Assembly (NCBI GenBank): GCA_028283765.1 | Contig: JAPWJY010000008.1 | Coordinates: 1,493,001-1,557,000 of the forward strand | Reading direction: 5' to 3' | Length of the DNA: 64,000 nt | Source: Parvibaculaceae bacterium | GTDB taxonomy: Bacteria > Pseudomonadota > Alphaproteobacteria > Parvibaculales > Parvibaculaceae | In this document: in pieces, positions 25,958-36,674 of the stretch | How positions within the stretch are numbered: the stretch's first letter is position 1 | Layout: each line of letters starts with the position of its first letter | Program-made: the position numbers and the translations under genes | Notes under the pieces: generated by a model | Told to the model about the DNA's origin: nothing | Database searches by the model: none | What the model saw: only the letters and a program-made list of their open reading frames with translations

Positions 25958-27399
25958 TATCGGGCGGCTTCCGGCGAGGCGGCATGCAGCCGCCGGGCAA
26001 ACCCCGGGTAGCGCTTCTCGATCCGGCCGATGGCCTCATCGCTCAGCACCAGTTGCAATGCCTGCGAGCCATCATCGTGAATCTCGCTTGCCCGCACAGC
26101 ATGCTCGGCGTGGACGGCGGCGAGAACGCCCCCCTCCTCCGCACGCGCATCCAGCATGTAAAGTTTCGTCTCATCCGTGATCAGACGGTCGATCAGCGCG
26201 AGCAGGCGGTCCGTGCCCTCGCCAGTCAGGGCGGAGAGCGCAACCACATTGGTTTCGCGCGACGCGGCATTGTGAATGGCCGCCTGCGCATCGGCAGGCA
26301 GCAAGTCGATCTTGTTCAACACTTCGATACGCTGGCGCGCATCGTCGTCGCGGGCACCCAGATCCTTGAGCACACCTTCGACATCCGCTTTCTGGATTTC
26401 AGTTTCCTCGTGCGATATGTCGCGGACATGCACGATCACTTCGGCCTCCAGCACCTCCTCAAGGGTGGCGCGGAACGCGGCGACGAGCTGCGTCGGCAGA
26501 TCGGAGATAAAACCCACCGTATCCGACAGGATGACCTTGCGCCCGCTCGGCAGCACCAGCGAGCGCATGGTCGGATCGAGCGTTGCGAACAGCAGATCCT
26601 CGGCAAACACGTCCGAATGGGTAAGCCGGTTGAACAAGGTGGACTTGCCCGCATTTGTATAGCCTGCAAGCGCGATCACGGGATAAGGCACTTCGCGCCG
26701 GGTCTTGCGGTGCAGTTCCCGGGTGCGTTTCACCGCATCCAGTTCCCGCTGGAGTCGGGCAATCCGTTCCTGAATCTGGCGGCGGTCGGACTCGATCTGG
26801 GTTTCACCGGGACCGCCCAGAAAACCGAAGCCGCCGCGCTGGCGCTCAAGATGGGTCCAGCTGCGCACAAGGCGGCTCTTCTGGTAGGTCAGATGGGCCA
26901 GTTCCACTTGAAGCCGGCCCTCGCGGGTCTGGGCGCGCTCCCCGAAAATTTCGAGAATGAGCGCGGTGCGGTCAAGTATCTTCACCTTCCAGGTGCGTTC
27001 CAGATTGCGCTGCTGCACCGGAGTCAGATGGCCGTCGATGACCACCAGTTCGGCCTCAAGCTCCTCGATGCGCTCCCGCAGTTCCTCGACCTTGCCTTCG
27101 CCCCACAGCGTGGCCGGGCGGCGGCGGGCGACAGGCACAATCTCCTGCCCCACAATGTCGAGATGGATGGCGCCCGCAAGCCCGACAGCCTCCTCAAGAC
27201 GGGATTCAGGCGAGCGCATGGCCGAGGGCTCTTCACCCGCTGCGGCAGCCCGGCTGGAGCGGCGCATATCCATCTGCCGCTTCATCAGCGGCACAAGGAT
27301 AAGGGCACGCACGGACGGCGCCGAACCGGCATGAAAGACCGGCCCACGCTTCGCTTCCGGCTCAATGTCCGGTTCAAACTCGTCGATAATCGCACTCAC
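25957..27399 (-). CDS. hflX: GTPase HflX
   Basis: A 480-residue ribosome-associated GTPase. G1 is GYTNAGKSTLFN, then DPTMRSLVLPSG with DTVGFISDLPTQLVAAFRAT (G3) and NKIDLLP (G4). The N-terminal HflX domain carries HLTPVQQRNLERTWKVKILD and the linker GGPGETQIESDRR. HflX splits stalled 70S ribosomes under stress. The start is GTG at 27399. It lies directly after hfq, the widespread hfq-hflX pair. Confidence 0.95.
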   Translation of the reverse strand: MSAIIDEFEPDIEPEAKRGPVFHAGSAPSVRALILVPLMKRQMDMRRSSRAAAAGEEPSAMRSPESRLEEAVGLAGAIHLDIVGQEIVPVARRRPATLWGEGKVEELRERIEELEAELVVIDGHLTPVQQRNLERTWKVKILDRTALILEIFGERAQTREGRLQVELAHLTYQKSRLVRSWTHLERQRGGFGFLGGPGETQIESDRRQIQERIARLQRELDAVKRTRELHRKTRREVPYPVIALAGYTNAGKSTLFNRLTHSDVFAEDLLFATLDPTMRSLVLPSGRKVILSDTVGFISDLPTQLVAAFRATLEEVLEAEVIVHVRDISHEETEIQKADVEGVLKDLGARDDDARQRIEVLNKIDLLPADAQAAIHNAASRETNVVALSALTGEGTDRLLALIDRLITDETKLYMLDARAEEGGVLAAVHAEHAVRASEIHDDGSQALQLVLSDEAIGRIEKRYPGFARRLHAASPEAAR

Positions 27400-27408
27400 C
27401 CGTCAGAT

Positions 27409-27675
27409 TCAAGCCGATGTGCCGGCCTCCTCGCCGCCGTCGCTCGTGCCACCTTCAAACAGGTGGATGGGCTGGGACGGCATGATGGTCGAGATGGCGT
27501 GCTTGTACACAAGCTGCGAATGGCCATCCCGGCGCAATAATACGCAGAAATTATCAAACCAGGTTACCACACCCTGCAATTTTACCCCGTTCACGAGAAA
27601 AATCGTGAGGTTCGTCTTGTTCTTGCGAACATGGTTCAGGAACGTGTCCTGCAAGTTGTGCATCTTCTCAGACAT
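27409..27675 (-). CDS. hfq: RNA chaperone Hfq
   Basis: An 88-residue Hfq with Sm1 ([21 protein letters not shown]) and Sm2 ([10 protein letters not shown]). The N-terminal [20 protein letters not shown] is typical. The C-terminal acidic glycine tail is short, as in Alphaproteobacteria. Hfq pairs small RNAs with targets; in several pathogens it also affects T3SS expression. It has a 220-base upstream region after the transaminase gene, long enough for its own promoter. Confidence 0.97.
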   Translation of the reverse strand: MSEKMHNLQDTFLNHVRKNKTNLTIFLVNGVKLQGVVTWFDNFCVLLRRDGHSQLVYKHAISTIMPSQPIHLFEGGTSDGGEEAGTSA

Positions 27676-27895
27676 GGGTAAGCCCCATTTGTGGATTTCA
27701 GGGTGTCCGCCACCGGCTCCCGCCGGGGACGAACCTGAACGCGCCTGCCACGGTCCATAAGGTTAGCCCGAAGCAGTTGAGTTCTCATTTAACAATCTGG
27801 GTTTTTCCAGCGATGCTGCAAGTGCGAAGTACGCCATTTCGACAGAAAGTCCAACTTTTTGCGTCGATCCGGGGTGCAAGACGCCCGCAACCGGC

Positions 27896-28753
27896 TCAAC
27901 TCAGCACAGTCGCAGCTTCGAACGCCTCGCGAAGACGCTGGGCCATGCTCCCCGGCACGCCATTGCCGATCACCTGCCCGTCGATCGCGACCACCGGCAT
28001 GACAATATAAGTGGAGGCGCTGCTGAAGGCTTCCCGGGCGGCCTTTGCCTCCTCCAGGGTGAAGGCCCGCTCGACGAGAGGCACGCCGCAAGCCTGCGCC
28101 GCCCGGATCAGGGTCTCGCGCGTCACCCCGCCCAGAATGTCCGGTCCGAGCGGCCGGGTGATAAGCGTGCCGTCCTTGTCCACGATCCAGGCGTTGGTCG
28201 CCCCGCCTTCGGTCACGAACCCTTCCCGGTCCACGAACCAGACCTCCTGCGCACCCTGTTCCCGCGCCGTCTGCCGCGCAAGCAGGTTAGGCAGGAGCCC
28301 CGTGGTCTTGATGTCGACCCGCCCCCAGCGATTGTCCGGTGCGCTGATCACGGAAATGCCTTCCGCCGCTTTATGCGCAAGGGCCGCCCGGTCGAGACGG
28401 CGCGCCGTCGCCACCACGGAGGGTTTGACGCCCTCCTTCGGGAAGACGTGATCGCGGGGCGCGACGCCGCGCGAAACCTGCAAATAGATCATGCCTTCGT
28501 TGATCCGGTTGCGTCTCACCAGTTCGCGGAACAGGTGGCGAAACACCGCCGCGGAGAAAGGCCGGGGGATGCGAATTTCGCCAAGCGAGCGGAACAGCCG
28601 GGCAAGGTGGGCTTCCTCATCGATCAGAAACCCGCCACTGACCCCGATCACCTCATAGACGGCATCGGCAAACTGATACCCCCGGTCGTCGATATGCACA
28701 TAGGCCCCGGCGTGAGGCACATAGCGGCCGTTGACATAGGAAACACGGGACAA
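27896..28753 (-). CDS. dat: D-amino-acid transaminase (class IV aminotransferase)
   Basis: A 285-residue PLP-dependent fold-type IV enzyme. YVHIDDRGYQFADAVYEVI is the start typical of D-alanine transaminase, VDIKTTGLLPNLLARQ carries the PLP-binding Lys, and EGGATNAWIVDKDGTLITRP the phosphate/carboxylate loop. It likely interconverts D-alanine and D-glutamate via pyruvate and 2-oxoglutarate; branched-chain aminotransferase relatives are excluded by the D-AAT-like RGYQFAD. A TTG start is chosen because CCGGAG lies seven bases upstream. Position between trkA and hfq is common in Alphaproteobacteria. Confidence 0.88.
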   Translation of the reverse strand: MSRVSYVNGRYVPHAGAYVHIDDRGYQFADAVYEVIGVSGGFLIDEEAHLARLFRSLGEIRIPRPFSAAVFRHLFRELVRRNRINEGMIYLQVSRGVAPRDHVFPKEGVKPSVVATARRLDRAALAHKAAEGISVISAPDNRWGRVDIKTTGLLPNLLARQTAREQGAQEVWFVDREGFVTEGGATNAWIVDKDGTLITRPLGPDILGGVTRETLIRAAQACGVPLVERAFTLEEAKAAREAFSSASTYIVMPVVAIDGQVIGNGVPGSMAQRLREAFEAATVLS

Positions 28754-28792
28754 TTCAGGCTCCGGAAATGAAACAGGATTTCAGTTTGGCGA

Positions 28793-30169
28793 TCAGAAAA
28801 AGGCAAGGCTGACACGGAACATCTGTTCAACCTTGCGCACCACATCGGCGCGGGCAAAAATGATCACCCGGTCGCCGGCCATGATTTCGGTCGAGCCCGT
28901 CGGCACGAGCACCTCGCCCTCGCGCACCACCATGCCGATGCGCATGCCGTCCGGCAGTTCCGCATCCCGCAATGGCTGGCCGACGAGCTGTGAGGTTTCC
29001 ATCGCCTCCGCCTCGATCACTTCGGCGGCCCCGTCATGGACCGCGCGCAACCCGTGGATGCGTCCGCGCCGGACATGCTGAAGCACATTGGAAACGGTGA
29101 CTGCCCGTGGATTGAGAAAAGCGTCGATGCCGAACGCGCGCATGAACGGCGCATAGGTGCGGTTGTTGACAAGGCTCATGGTGCGCTTGCAACCCTCGCG
29201 CTTGGCGATGACGCAGGAGAGGATATTGGCCTGATCGTCGTTGGTCAGCGCCACCATGGTTTCCGTCTCGCCGATGCCCGCTTCCGAGAGCAGATCGAGA
29301 TCGAGGCCATCGCCGTTGAGCACGATGGCGCGCTTGAGCAGGTCGGCCGCGACCATGGCGCGTTCCCGGTTCTGCTCGATCAGCTTGACCTTCACGCCGG
29401 GGTGATGTTTTTCAAGCTCCTGCGCCACATAAAGGCCGATATTGCCCGCGCCCATGATCAGCACACGGCGCGCTTCCTTGTCCTCATGGCCAAAGAGCGC
29501 CAGCGTGCGGCGCACGTCCTTGGCGTCGGCCGCGAAGTAAACCTCGTCACCGGCGCGCATTTCATCGGCGCTGGCGGGAATGAACAGTTCATTATTGCGC
29601 GCGATCCCCACGATGCGGGCGCGCAGGTTGGGGAAAAGCTCGGTCAACTGGCGCAGCGGAGTATTGGCGATAGGGCAATCCTCCTCGACCGAAACGCCCA
29701 CGACATTGACGCGGCCATCGGAGAAATCGAGCACGTCGAATGCGCCGGGCACCGCGAGGCGGCGCAGCACCGTGCGCGCCACTTCAAGCTCCGGCGAAAT
29801 CACGACGTCGATGGCGAGCCTGGCGTCGCCGAACAGATCCTGCCAGACGGGCTTGAGATAGCCCTGCGCCCGGATGCGCGCCACCTTGGTCGGCACATTG
29901 AACAGCGAATGGGCCACCTGACAGGCGATCATGTTCACTTCGTCATAATGAGTCACCGCGATCAGCATGTCGGCATCGGCAGCGCCCGCACGCTCCAGCA
30001 CGTCGGGATGCGCGCCATGGCCGACGATCGCGCGCACATCGAGCTGATCGGCAATCTGCTGGACCAGTTCCGGCGACTTGTCGATCACGGTCACGTCGTT
30101 CTGCTCGGCCGCAAGCTGCTTTGCGATGCCGAACCCGACCAGACCCGCGCCGCACACAATTACCTTCAT
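28793..30169 (-). CDS. trkA: Potassium uptake regulatory subunit TrkA
   Basis: A 458-residue protein with two RCK repeats: each begins with a Rossmann nucleotide loop (VCGAGLVGFGIAKQLAAEQN and IMGAGNIGLYVAQELEKHHP) and ends with a TrkA-C domain. TrkA binds NAD(H)/ATP and gates the TrkH/TrkG potassium channel; the channel gene is not in the window. It lies downstream of ntrX on the same strand, the usual alphaproteobacterial order. Confidence 0.95.
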   Translation of the reverse strand: MKVIVCGAGLVGFGIAKQLAAEQNDVTVIDKSPELVQQIADQLDVRAIVGHGAHPDVLERAGAADADMLIAVTHYDEVNMIACQVAHSLFNVPTKVARIRAQGYLKPVWQDLFGDARLAIDVVISPELEVARTVLRRLAVPGAFDVLDFSDGRVNVVGVSVEEDCPIANTPLRQLTELFPNLRARIVGIARNNELFIPASADEMRAGDEVYFAADAKDVRRTLALFGHEDKEARRVLIMGAGNIGLYVAQELEKHHPGVKVKLIEQNRERAMVAADLLKRAIVLNGDGLDLDLLSEAGIGETETMVALTNDDQANILSCVIAKREGCKRTMSLVNNRTYAPFMRAFGIDAFLNPRAVTVSNVLQHVRRGRIHGLRAVHDGAAEVIEAEAMETSQLVGQPLRDAELPDGMRIGMVVREGEVLVPTGSTEIMAGDRVIIFARADVVRKVEQMFRVSLAFF

Positions 30170-30182
30170 CGTCTAGCCCTTG

Positions 30183-31568
30183 TCAGTCCAGCCTGCTGCC
30201 GGTGTTCACGCCCAGCGACTTCAGCTTGCGATGGAGCGCCGAGCGCTCCATGCCGATGAACGCGGCGGTGCGGGAAATATTACCGTCGAAACGGTTGATC
30301 TGCGCGATCAGATATTCCCGCTCGAAAGTTTCCCGTGCCTCGCGCAGCGGCAGCGCCATGATGTGCTCGCCCCCCGAGCCGCCGATGGGGATCGGCGTCG
30401 AGGCGCCGACTTCGGAAGGCAGCATGTCCGCGGTCACGACCGCATTGGGATCGCCCGAGGCGAGAATGAGCAGCCGTTCGATATTGTTGCGGAGCTGGCG
30501 CACATTGCCGGGCCAGTCATGCGCCTGCAATGCTGCCATCGCGTCATCGGAAATGCGCCGCGAGGGCAGACCCGCGCTCTTGGCGATCTGGCCGATGAAA
30601 TAGTCGACAAGCCCGGGAATATCCTCCCGGCGCGACGACAAGGGCGGCACCTGGATCGGCATCACGTTGAGACGGTGGAACAGATCCTCGCGGAACCGGC
30701 CCTTGGCGATTTCATCGGCCAGATCGCGGCTGGTCGAGGAAACGACGCGCACATCCACCTTGACGCGCGGCCCGCCGCCGACCCGCTCGAAGGTCTGGTC
30801 CACCAGCACGCGCAGGATCTTGCTTTGCGTGCCGACGGGCATCTCCGCGACCTCATCGAGGAAAAGCGTGCCGCCATGGGCCTGCTCGAACACGCCGACC
30901 TTGCGCGGTTCGCTGGAGGTGCCTTCCGTGCCGAAAAGCTCGATCTCCATCCGCTCGGGCGAGATGGTTGCGGCGTTGATGGCGAGGAAAGGATAGTTCG
31001 CACGCCGCGACCGGCTGTGGAGAATGCGCGCGACCACCTCCTTGCCAGAGCCCGGAGGTCCTGAAATGAGAACGCGGCTGCCGGTCGGCGCAACCTTTTC
31101 GATGGTGCTGCGCAAATGGTTCATGATCGCGGACATGCCGATCAGGGTTGCATCGTCGCCCACCTTTATCCGCAATTCGTCATTCTCGCGCCTCAGCCTT
31201 GCGGCCTCGATGGCGCGCTTGATCACAAGCAGCATCCGGTCGGCCTTGAACGGCTTCTCGATGAAGTCGTAGGCGCCCTTCTTGATCGCGAGCACGGCGG
31301 TTTCGATGTTGCCATGGCCGGAGATGATGACGACGGGAAGATTGGGATAACGCTCGCGGAACACGTCCAGCACCTCGAGCCCGTCGAGCCGGCTGCCCTG
31401 CAACCAGATGTCGAGCACGACCAGCCCCGGCATCCGCGCCTCGATCGCGGCCAGCGCGCCGTCGCTATCCCCCGCCACCCGGGTGGCATAGCCCTCGTCG
31501 TTCAGAATCCCGGCAACAAGCTCGCGAATATCTGCCTCGTCATCAACAATCAGGATATCAGACGCCAT
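30183..31568 (-). CDS. ntrX: Response regulator NtrX
   Basis: A 461-residue response regulator: receiver domain with VDDEADIRELVAGILNDEGY and the phosphorylated Asp in LVVLDIWL, a sigma-54-type AAA+ domain with GPPGSGKEVVAR, and a C-terminal Fis-type DNA-binding helix (GNISRTAAFIGMERSALHRK). The loop that is GAFTGA in sigma-54 activators is replaced here (ELFGTEGTSSEPRKVG), as in other alphaproteobacterial NtrX proteins, so direct sigma-54 activation is unlikely. Start overlaps the ntrY stop. Confidence 0.95.
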   Translation of the reverse strand: MASDILIVDDEADIRELVAGILNDEGYATRVAGDSDGALAAIEARMPGLVVLDIWLQGSRLDGLEVLDVFRERYPNLPVVIISGHGNIETAVLAIKKGAYDFIEKPFKADRMLLVIKRAIEAARLRRENDELRIKVGDDATLIGMSAIMNHLRSTIEKVAPTGSRVLISGPPGSGKEVVARILHSRSRRANYPFLAINAATISPERMEIELFGTEGTSSEPRKVGVFEQAHGGTLFLDEVAEMPVGTQSKILRVLVDQTFERVGGGPRVKVDVRVVSSTSRDLADEIAKGRFREDLFHRLNVMPIQVPPLSSRREDIPGLVDYFIGQIAKSAGLPSRRISDDAMAALQAHDWPGNVRQLRNNIERLLILASGDPNAVVTADMLPSEVGASTPIPIGGSGGEHIMALPLREARETFEREYLIAQINRFDGNISRTAAFIGMERSALHRKLKSLGVNTGSRLD

Positions 31569-33870
31569 GTACAGTTTCTCCGTTTTGCCTTAACTCAAGA
31601 GGAGTGGCGCCACCGGCGCGGCGCATGAAAACGAGGCGCACCCGCGCGCCGGTCGTCCAGCCTTCCGTCCTTGGCGCATCCTCCAGCACAAGCGTGCCGC
31701 CGTGGTCCTCCATCACCTTCTTGACGATCGCGAGGCCGAGTCCCGTCCCCTTGCTGCGTGTCGTGATGTAGGGTTCCGTCAGTTTCAGCCGGTCGGTTTC
31801 CGGCAGGCCCCGGCCTGAATCGGTAATCATGATCGTCACGGCCCCGGCATCGACGATCAGATCGATATTGACCTTGCCGATCTGGTGATCGGCAGGCTTC
31901 ATCGTTGCGTCCTCTCCCATCTCATCCTCGTTGCCGCGAATGGCCTCGGCGGCGTTCTTGAGAATATTGGTCAACGCCTGGCTGACGAGGCGTCCGTCGC
32001 AGTCGATTTCGACAGGCTCCGCCGGTGCGCGCAGCGTATAGGCGATTTCGGGATGCCCGACCCTTTGCAGAAACACCGCCTGACGGACGATCTCGTTGAT
32101 CTCGGTCGGCTTGAAAACGGCGGAAGGCATCCGCGCGAAGGAGGAAAACTCATCCACCATGCGGCCGATGTCACTCACCTGCCTTATGATCGTATCGGTG
32201 CATTGCTGAAAGATCTCGGGATCGGTGACGATTTCCTTCGCATATTTCCGCTTCAGCCGCTCCGCCGAAAGCTGGATCGGCGTCAGCGGATTCTTGATCT
32301 CATGGGCGATGCGGCGCGCCACATCCGCCCAGGCCGAGGTGCGCTGCGCCATCACGAGTTCGGTAATGTCGTCGAACGTCAGAACATAGCCGCCAATATT
32401 CATCTGGCTGTCCGCGTTTTCACTGTCGGCATTGGTGATGCGCAGGTTGAGCGTACGGTCCTGCCCGTTATGGGGCAGGACGATCTGGTCCTGCGCATAG
32501 CGGCGCGGATTGGTTTGCGCGAGTTTGAGCAAGGGCAGCATCCGGGGCGCGACGTCGGCAATGTTCCGGCCGACGATGTCGCCGCCATCGGGTTCGAGGA
32601 AGTTGCGCGCCGCGCGGTTGGCGTGGTGGATCTGCCCTTCCGCATCGAGCCCGATCACACCGGCGCTGACGCCGAACAGCACGGCTTCCGTGAACTGGCG
32701 GCGCTGATCGAGCTGATGGTTGGCCTCCACCAGCGCGTTGCGCTGGCTTTCAAGCTGGCTCGTCATCTTGTTGAAGGCGCGGCTCAGCATGTCGAGTTCA
32801 TCGCCGGTCTGGCCGACCTCGACGCGGGCGCTCAGATCGCCCGCCGAGACATGCTCATGCGCCAGCACCAGCCGGATGATCGGCTCGACAATCCGGTTCG
32901 CGGCCCACAAGCCCATCCAGATCGCGGCCATCAGCACAAGCATGGCGACCGCCACATAGATCAGCGCGAAAGTGACCTGAATGGTGAAGCGGCGGGTCTG
33001 GAGATTGTCGTACTCGTTCACCGCCTCCTGCGTCTGCTGGATATATTCAAGCACCCGGGCATCGACGAAGCGGGCGACGTAGAGATAAGCCCCATCCATG
33101 CCGGACAGCTTTTCGAGCGCACGGATCTGGTTGCCTGGATCGACGGTGAACAAAACCACGTCGCCCTTGTCCGCTTCCCGGAACTGCCCCGCCGAGGGCA
33201 AGGACAGTTCAGGGGCGATGTTCGCCGTCGCCTTGTAAAGAATCTGGCCCTTGTCGGTGATGATGTAGACGGCGGGCAGCGCGCGCAAGGCGGCCTGCGT
33301 GCCCAGATATTGCTGGAAGCGCTGGGGAGCCTGCGCGATGAACGGCGCGACCCGGTTCAGGTCCGTCGCCATGGCCAGCACGTCGCCGCGCATCACGTTC
33401 TTGTGCTCGCGCAGATAGGCCTCGGCCACGGTCTGCGCATTGGTCATGATCAGTTGCGCGCGCTGGGTAAACCAGAAATCAAGGCCGCGGTTGAGCGTGA
33501 CGGCGGCGAAAACCGCAACGATGATGGCGGGCGTCACCGCGAGGATGGCAAAGGTCGCCACCAGCCGGGAATGAAGCTTTGCGCCTGCCGAACCGCTGGC
33601 CCGGGCGATGATCACTTTCGCCACCCGCCATGAAATCAGGGCGAACAGCACGAAGACGACGGCCAGATTCGCCACCAGCAACGCAAGCAACAGGGCGCGG
33701 GTCGGCTGGAAGGGCGTAAGCCCGGTCAGCAGCATGTAGGTGAAGGTGCCGAGCGCGATGGCGGCGATGGCGAAGCCGATCGCGAGAAGCCCGGATTTCC
33801 CCCTGCGCGAGGCAAGATTCCAAAGCCGGACGTCCCAGCCTGCCGGTCGATTGTGCTCTGACGATGCCAT
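31558..33870 (-). CDS. ntrY: Sensor histidine kinase NtrY
   Basis: A 770-residue membrane sensor kinase. Three or four membrane helices lie near the N-terminus with a large periplasmic region to about residue 280, then a HAMP domain (RIVEPIIRLVLAHEHVSAGD), a PAS domain, a HisKA site ([20 protein letters not shown]) and an HATPase_c domain with ITDSGRGLPE and SKGTGLGLAIVKKVMEDHGG. It phosphorylates NtrX in response to nitrogen or redox/oxygen state. I prefer ATG 33870 (MASSEHNRPAG); an earlier in-frame start at 33948 exists. Confidence 0.93.
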   Translation of the reverse strand: MASSEHNRPAGWDVRLWNLASRRGKSGLLAIGFAIAAIALGTFTYMLLTGLTPFQPTRALLLALLVANLAVVFVLFALISWRVAKVIIARASGSAGAKLHSRLVATFAILAVTPAIIVAVFAAVTLNRGLDFWFTQRAQLIMTNAQTVAEAYLREHKNVMRGDVLAMATDLNRVAPFIAQAPQRFQQYLGTQAALRALPAVYIITDKGQILYKATANIAPELSLPSAGQFREADKGDVVLFTVDPGNQIRALEKLSGMDGAYLYVARFVDARVLEYIQQTQEAVNEYDNLQTRRFTIQVTFALIYVAVAMLVLMAAIWMGLWAANRIVEPIIRLVLAHEHVSAGDLSARVEVGQTGDELDMLSRAFNKMTSQLESQRNALVEANHQLDQRRQFTEAVLFGVSAGVIGLDAEGQIHHANRAARNFLEPDGGDIVGRNIADVAPRMLPLLKLAQTNPRRYAQDQIVLPHNGQDRTLNLRITNADSENADSQMNIGGYVLTFDDITELVMAQRTSAWADVARRIAHEIKNPLTPIQLSAERLKRKYAKEIVTDPEIFQQCTDTIIRQVSDIGRMVDEFSSFARMPSAVFKPTEINEIVRQAVFLQRVGHPEIAYTLRAPAEPVEIDCDGRLVSQALTNILKNAAEAIRGNEDEMGEDATMKPADHQIGKVNIDLIVDAGAVTIMITDSGRGLPETDRLKLTEPYITTRSKGTGLGLAIVKKVMEDHGGTLVLEDAPRTEGWTTGARVRLVFMRRAGGATPLELRQNGETVHGV

Positions 33871-34039
33871 GACCCAACATTTGTTCGTGCCGGGCCGCAG
33901 CCCCTGGACAATGAGCCGTCCGGAGCCAAACTGTGCTCCAAACATCACGTCATATTGTCACCGATGCCACATAGTGGCCCGGTCATGCCCAGCGTTCAAC
34001 AACATTGTGGCAAGATTGCATCATTGGCGGGCCAGAACG

Positions 34040-35482
34040 TCACTTCAAACCCCGAATGACCTGAATATCAAGCTCCCGGATTTTCTTGCGCAAGGTGTTC
34101 CGGTTGATGCCCAGCAGGGCTGCCGCCTTGATCTGGTTGCCCCGGGTCGCCGCCAGCGACATGGAGAAAAGCGGCCTCTCGACTTCCCGTAATATACGGT
34201 CATAAAGCCCCGCCGGGGGCAATATATCGCCATCCGGACCGAACAGCTGGTTGAGAATTCGCTCGACCGAGCCACCGAGGCTTTCGTCCTCCGAGGGCGC
34301 CGTGCTGGCGCGGGCGAAGTCGGGTTCCGCCAGTTCCGACTCGAGCACGGAAGCGCCGATCACCTCGTCGGTATAGAGCGCGGTCAGGCGGCGGACCAGA
34401 TTTTCCAGTTCCCGCACATTGCCCGGCCAGCGATAACGCTTGAGCAGTTCCATGCCCTCGCTGTCGATGGTCTTGACCGGCAGCCCCTCATCCGCCGCCT
34501 TGGCGAGAAAGTGACGGACAAGATCCAGCACGTCTTCCGAGCGTTCCCTCAGCGGCGGCAGGCGCAAGGGCACCACGTTGAGGCGGAAATAGAGGTCCTC
34601 GCGGAAAAAGCCCTGATGAATGAGCTGGCGCAGGTCCCGGTTGGTCGCAGCCACGATCCGTACGTCAGTCTTGATTGGGGTGCGCCCGCCAACCGTTGTG
34701 TATTCCCCCTGCTGCAACACGCGCAAAAGACGGGTCTGGGCCTCCATCGGCATGTCGCCGATCTCGTCGAGGAACAGGGTGCCCCCTTCCGCCTGCTCGA
34801 AGCGGCCCGCCGAGCGCTGGGTCGCCCCGGTAAAGGCCCCCTTTTCATGGCCGAACAACTCGCTCTCGATCAGTTCGCGCGGAATGGCCGCCATATTGAC
34901 CGCGACGAACGGACCGTTGCGCCTTTTGCCGTAATCGTGGAGCGCGCGGGCCACCAGTTCCTTGCCCGTACCCGACTCGCCCGAAATCATCACCGTCAGG
35001 TCGGTCTGCATCAGGCGCGCGAGCACGCGGTAGATTTCCTGCATGGCGGGCGAGCGCCCGATCAGGGGCATCTTTTCCTGATCTTCCGGCAGGCTGCGCG
35101 ACACGGCGGATTCGCGCGGCGCGCTCATGGCCCGGCCGACAACCCTGACCAGCTCGTTGAGATCGAACGGCTTGGGCAGATATTCATAGGCCCCGCGTTC
35201 CGCCGCCTTGATCGCGGTGATCAGCGTGTTCTGCGCGCTCATCACGATGATCGGAATGTCGGGACGGATGCGCTTGATGCGCGGGATCAGGTCGAAGGCG
35301 TTTTCATCGGGCATCACCACGTCGGTGATGATCAGGTCGCCCTCGCCCTGCGAAGCCCAGTTGTAGAGCGTCGAGGCATTGCCGGTCGCCCGCACGTCAT
35401 AGCCGATGCGGCCAAGCGCCTGATTGAGCACGGTGCGGATGCCCGGATCGTCATCGGCCAGAAGAATGGTGCCACTGGGCAT
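34040..35482 (-). CDS. ntrC: Nitrogen regulator NtrC (sigma-54 activator)
   Basis: A 480-residue response regulator: receiver domain starting [23 protein letters not shown]+ domain with Walker [13 protein letters not shown] and an intact GAFTGA loop ([17 protein letters not shown]), then a Fis-type C-terminal domain ending [19 protein letters not shown]. The GAFTGA loop shows it can activate sigma-54 RNA polymerase. The start at ATG 35482 is fixed by AGGGGAG just upstream; longer in-frame extensions read as low-complexity shadow. Partner of NtrB, immediately upstream. Confidence 0.96.
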   Translation of the reverse strand: MPSGTILLADDDPGIRTVLNQALGRIGYDVRATGNASTLYNWASQGEGDLIITDVVMPDENAFDLIPRIKRIRPDIPIIVMSAQNTLITAIKAAERGAYEYLPKPFDLNELVRVVGRAMSAPRESAVSRSLPEDQEKMPLIGRSPAMQEIYRVLARLMQTDLTVMISGESGTGKELVARALHDYGKRRNGPFVAVNMAAIPRELIESELFGHEKGAFTGATQRSAGRFEQAEGGTLFLDEIGDMPMEAQTRLLRVLQQGEYTTVGGRTPIKTDVRIVAATNRDLRQLIHQGFFREDLYFRLNVVPLRLPPLRERSEDVLDLVRHFLAKAADEGLPVKTIDSEGMELLKRYRWPGNVRELENLVRRLTALYTDEVIGASVLESELAEPDFARASTAPSEDESLGGSVERILNQLFGPDGDILPPAGLYDRILREVERPLFSMSLAATRGNQIKAAALLGINRNTLRKKIRELDIQVIRGLK

Positions 35483-35483
35483 G

Positions 35484-36674
35484 TCAGGCTCCCCTTGATT
35501 TGCGGTCGCGGTTGCCAGGCGAATGCATGGGCAGAAGCACGCGGAACACGGTACGGCGGGGCTGGCTTTCACATTCGACGATGCCGCCATGATCCCCGAT
35601 AATCTTGGCGACAAGGGCAAGGCCGAGGCCGGTGCCAGAGGATTTCGTCGTGACGAACGGATCGAACATGTGCGGCACGAGATCGGCGGGCACGCCCTCG
35701 CCATCGTCGATCACGCAGATTTCGAGCGGCAGGCTCACCCTGTCCTTGCTGCCCGGCACAGAAAGCCGCACGCCGGGACGGAAAGCCGTGGTCAGCGTAA
35801 TCTCGCCGCCGCTGTCGCGCGGGTCCCGGCCGGGCGGATTGACGGCCTCGGCCGCATTCTTCACCAGATTGAGAATGACCTGGATCAACTGGTCCTTGTC
35901 GCCCATGACCGGCGGCAGCGAGGGGTCATATTCCTCGGAAAACTTGATGTCGCGGGCAAAGCCGTTCATGGCGATCTGCTTCACATGCCCCAGCACGACA
36001 TGGATATTGACCGGCTCGCGCGGCACCGGCCGCTCATCGGAAAAGACCTCCATCCGGTCCACCAGCTTGCAGATCCGGTCGGTTTCATCGCAGATCAGCC
36101 GCGTCAGGTTGCGGTCCTCGCTCGACGCCGAAAGCTCCAGCAACTGGGCCGCCCCTCTTATCCCCGAAAGCGGGTTCTTGATCTCGTGAGCCAGCATCGA
36201 GGCCATGCCGGTCACCGAGCGGGCGGCGCTGCGGTGGGTGAGCTGCCGGTCCATCTTGTGCGCCATGGTGCGCTCCTGAAGGATCACCAGCACGAGATCG
36301 GGATAATCCGCCATCGGCGTCACCTGAATGTCGACCGAGCGGTCGCCGGTGCGCGGATTGCCCAGTTCCACGCCATATTCATTGACGCTGGTGCCCTGCT
36401 CGATCACCTGCGCGATCAGGGCGATGATGGAGCTGTTCTTCTGCACGAAATCGGTCAGCGGGTGGCGCAGCAGCACCACGGCGCTTGTCGCGAAAAACTG
36501 TTCCGTCCGGTCATTGACGAAGGCGACCGTCATGTCGTTCCTCACCAGCAGCACCGGATGGGGAATAGCATTCAAAATGGCCTGGGGATCGGGTGCCGCC
36601 ACACGTCCCTTTTTGGCCAGAGCCGATCTTGCCATGCCGCCCGTCTCCGTCTTGCTGTCTGCGAGGCCAACCAT
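35484..36674 (-). CDS. ntrB: Nitrogen sensor kinase NtrB
   Basis: A 396-residue soluble histidine kinase: PAS domain ([20 protein letters not shown]), HisKA with [20 protein letters not shown], HATPase with [20 protein letters not shown] and [20 protein letters not shown]. NtrB phosphorylates or dephosphorylates NtrC under PII control. ATG 36674 follows GGAAGGAGG and overlaps the dusB stop by one base, so dusB, ntrB, ntrC and the following ntrYX genes may form one transcript; this dusB-ntrBC order is common in Alphaproteobacteria. Confidence 0.96.
   Translation of the reverse strand: MVGLADSKTETGGMARSALAKKGRVAAPDPQAILNAIPHPVLLVRNDMTVAFVNDRTEQFFATSAVVLLRHPLTDFVQKNSSIIALIAQVIEQGTSVNEYGVELGNPRTGDRSVDIQVTPMADYPDLVLVILQERTMAHKMDRQLTHRSAARSVTGMASMLAHEIKNPLSGIRGAAQLLELSASSEDRNLTRLICDETDRICKLVDRMEVFSDERPVPREPVNIHVVLGHVKQIAMNGFARDIKFSEEYDPSLPPVMGDKDQLIQVILNLVKNAAEAVNPPGRDPRDSGGEITLTTAFRPGVRLSVPGSKDRVSLPLEICVIDDGEGVPADLVPHMFDPFVTTKSSGTGLGLALVAKIIGDHGGIVECESQPRRTVFRVLLPMHSPGNRDRKSRGA

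Noticed and set aside
25984..27540. 518-residue plus-strand reading frame over hflX
   Set aside because: Antisense shadow of HflX, which carries full GTPase motifs on the minus strand.
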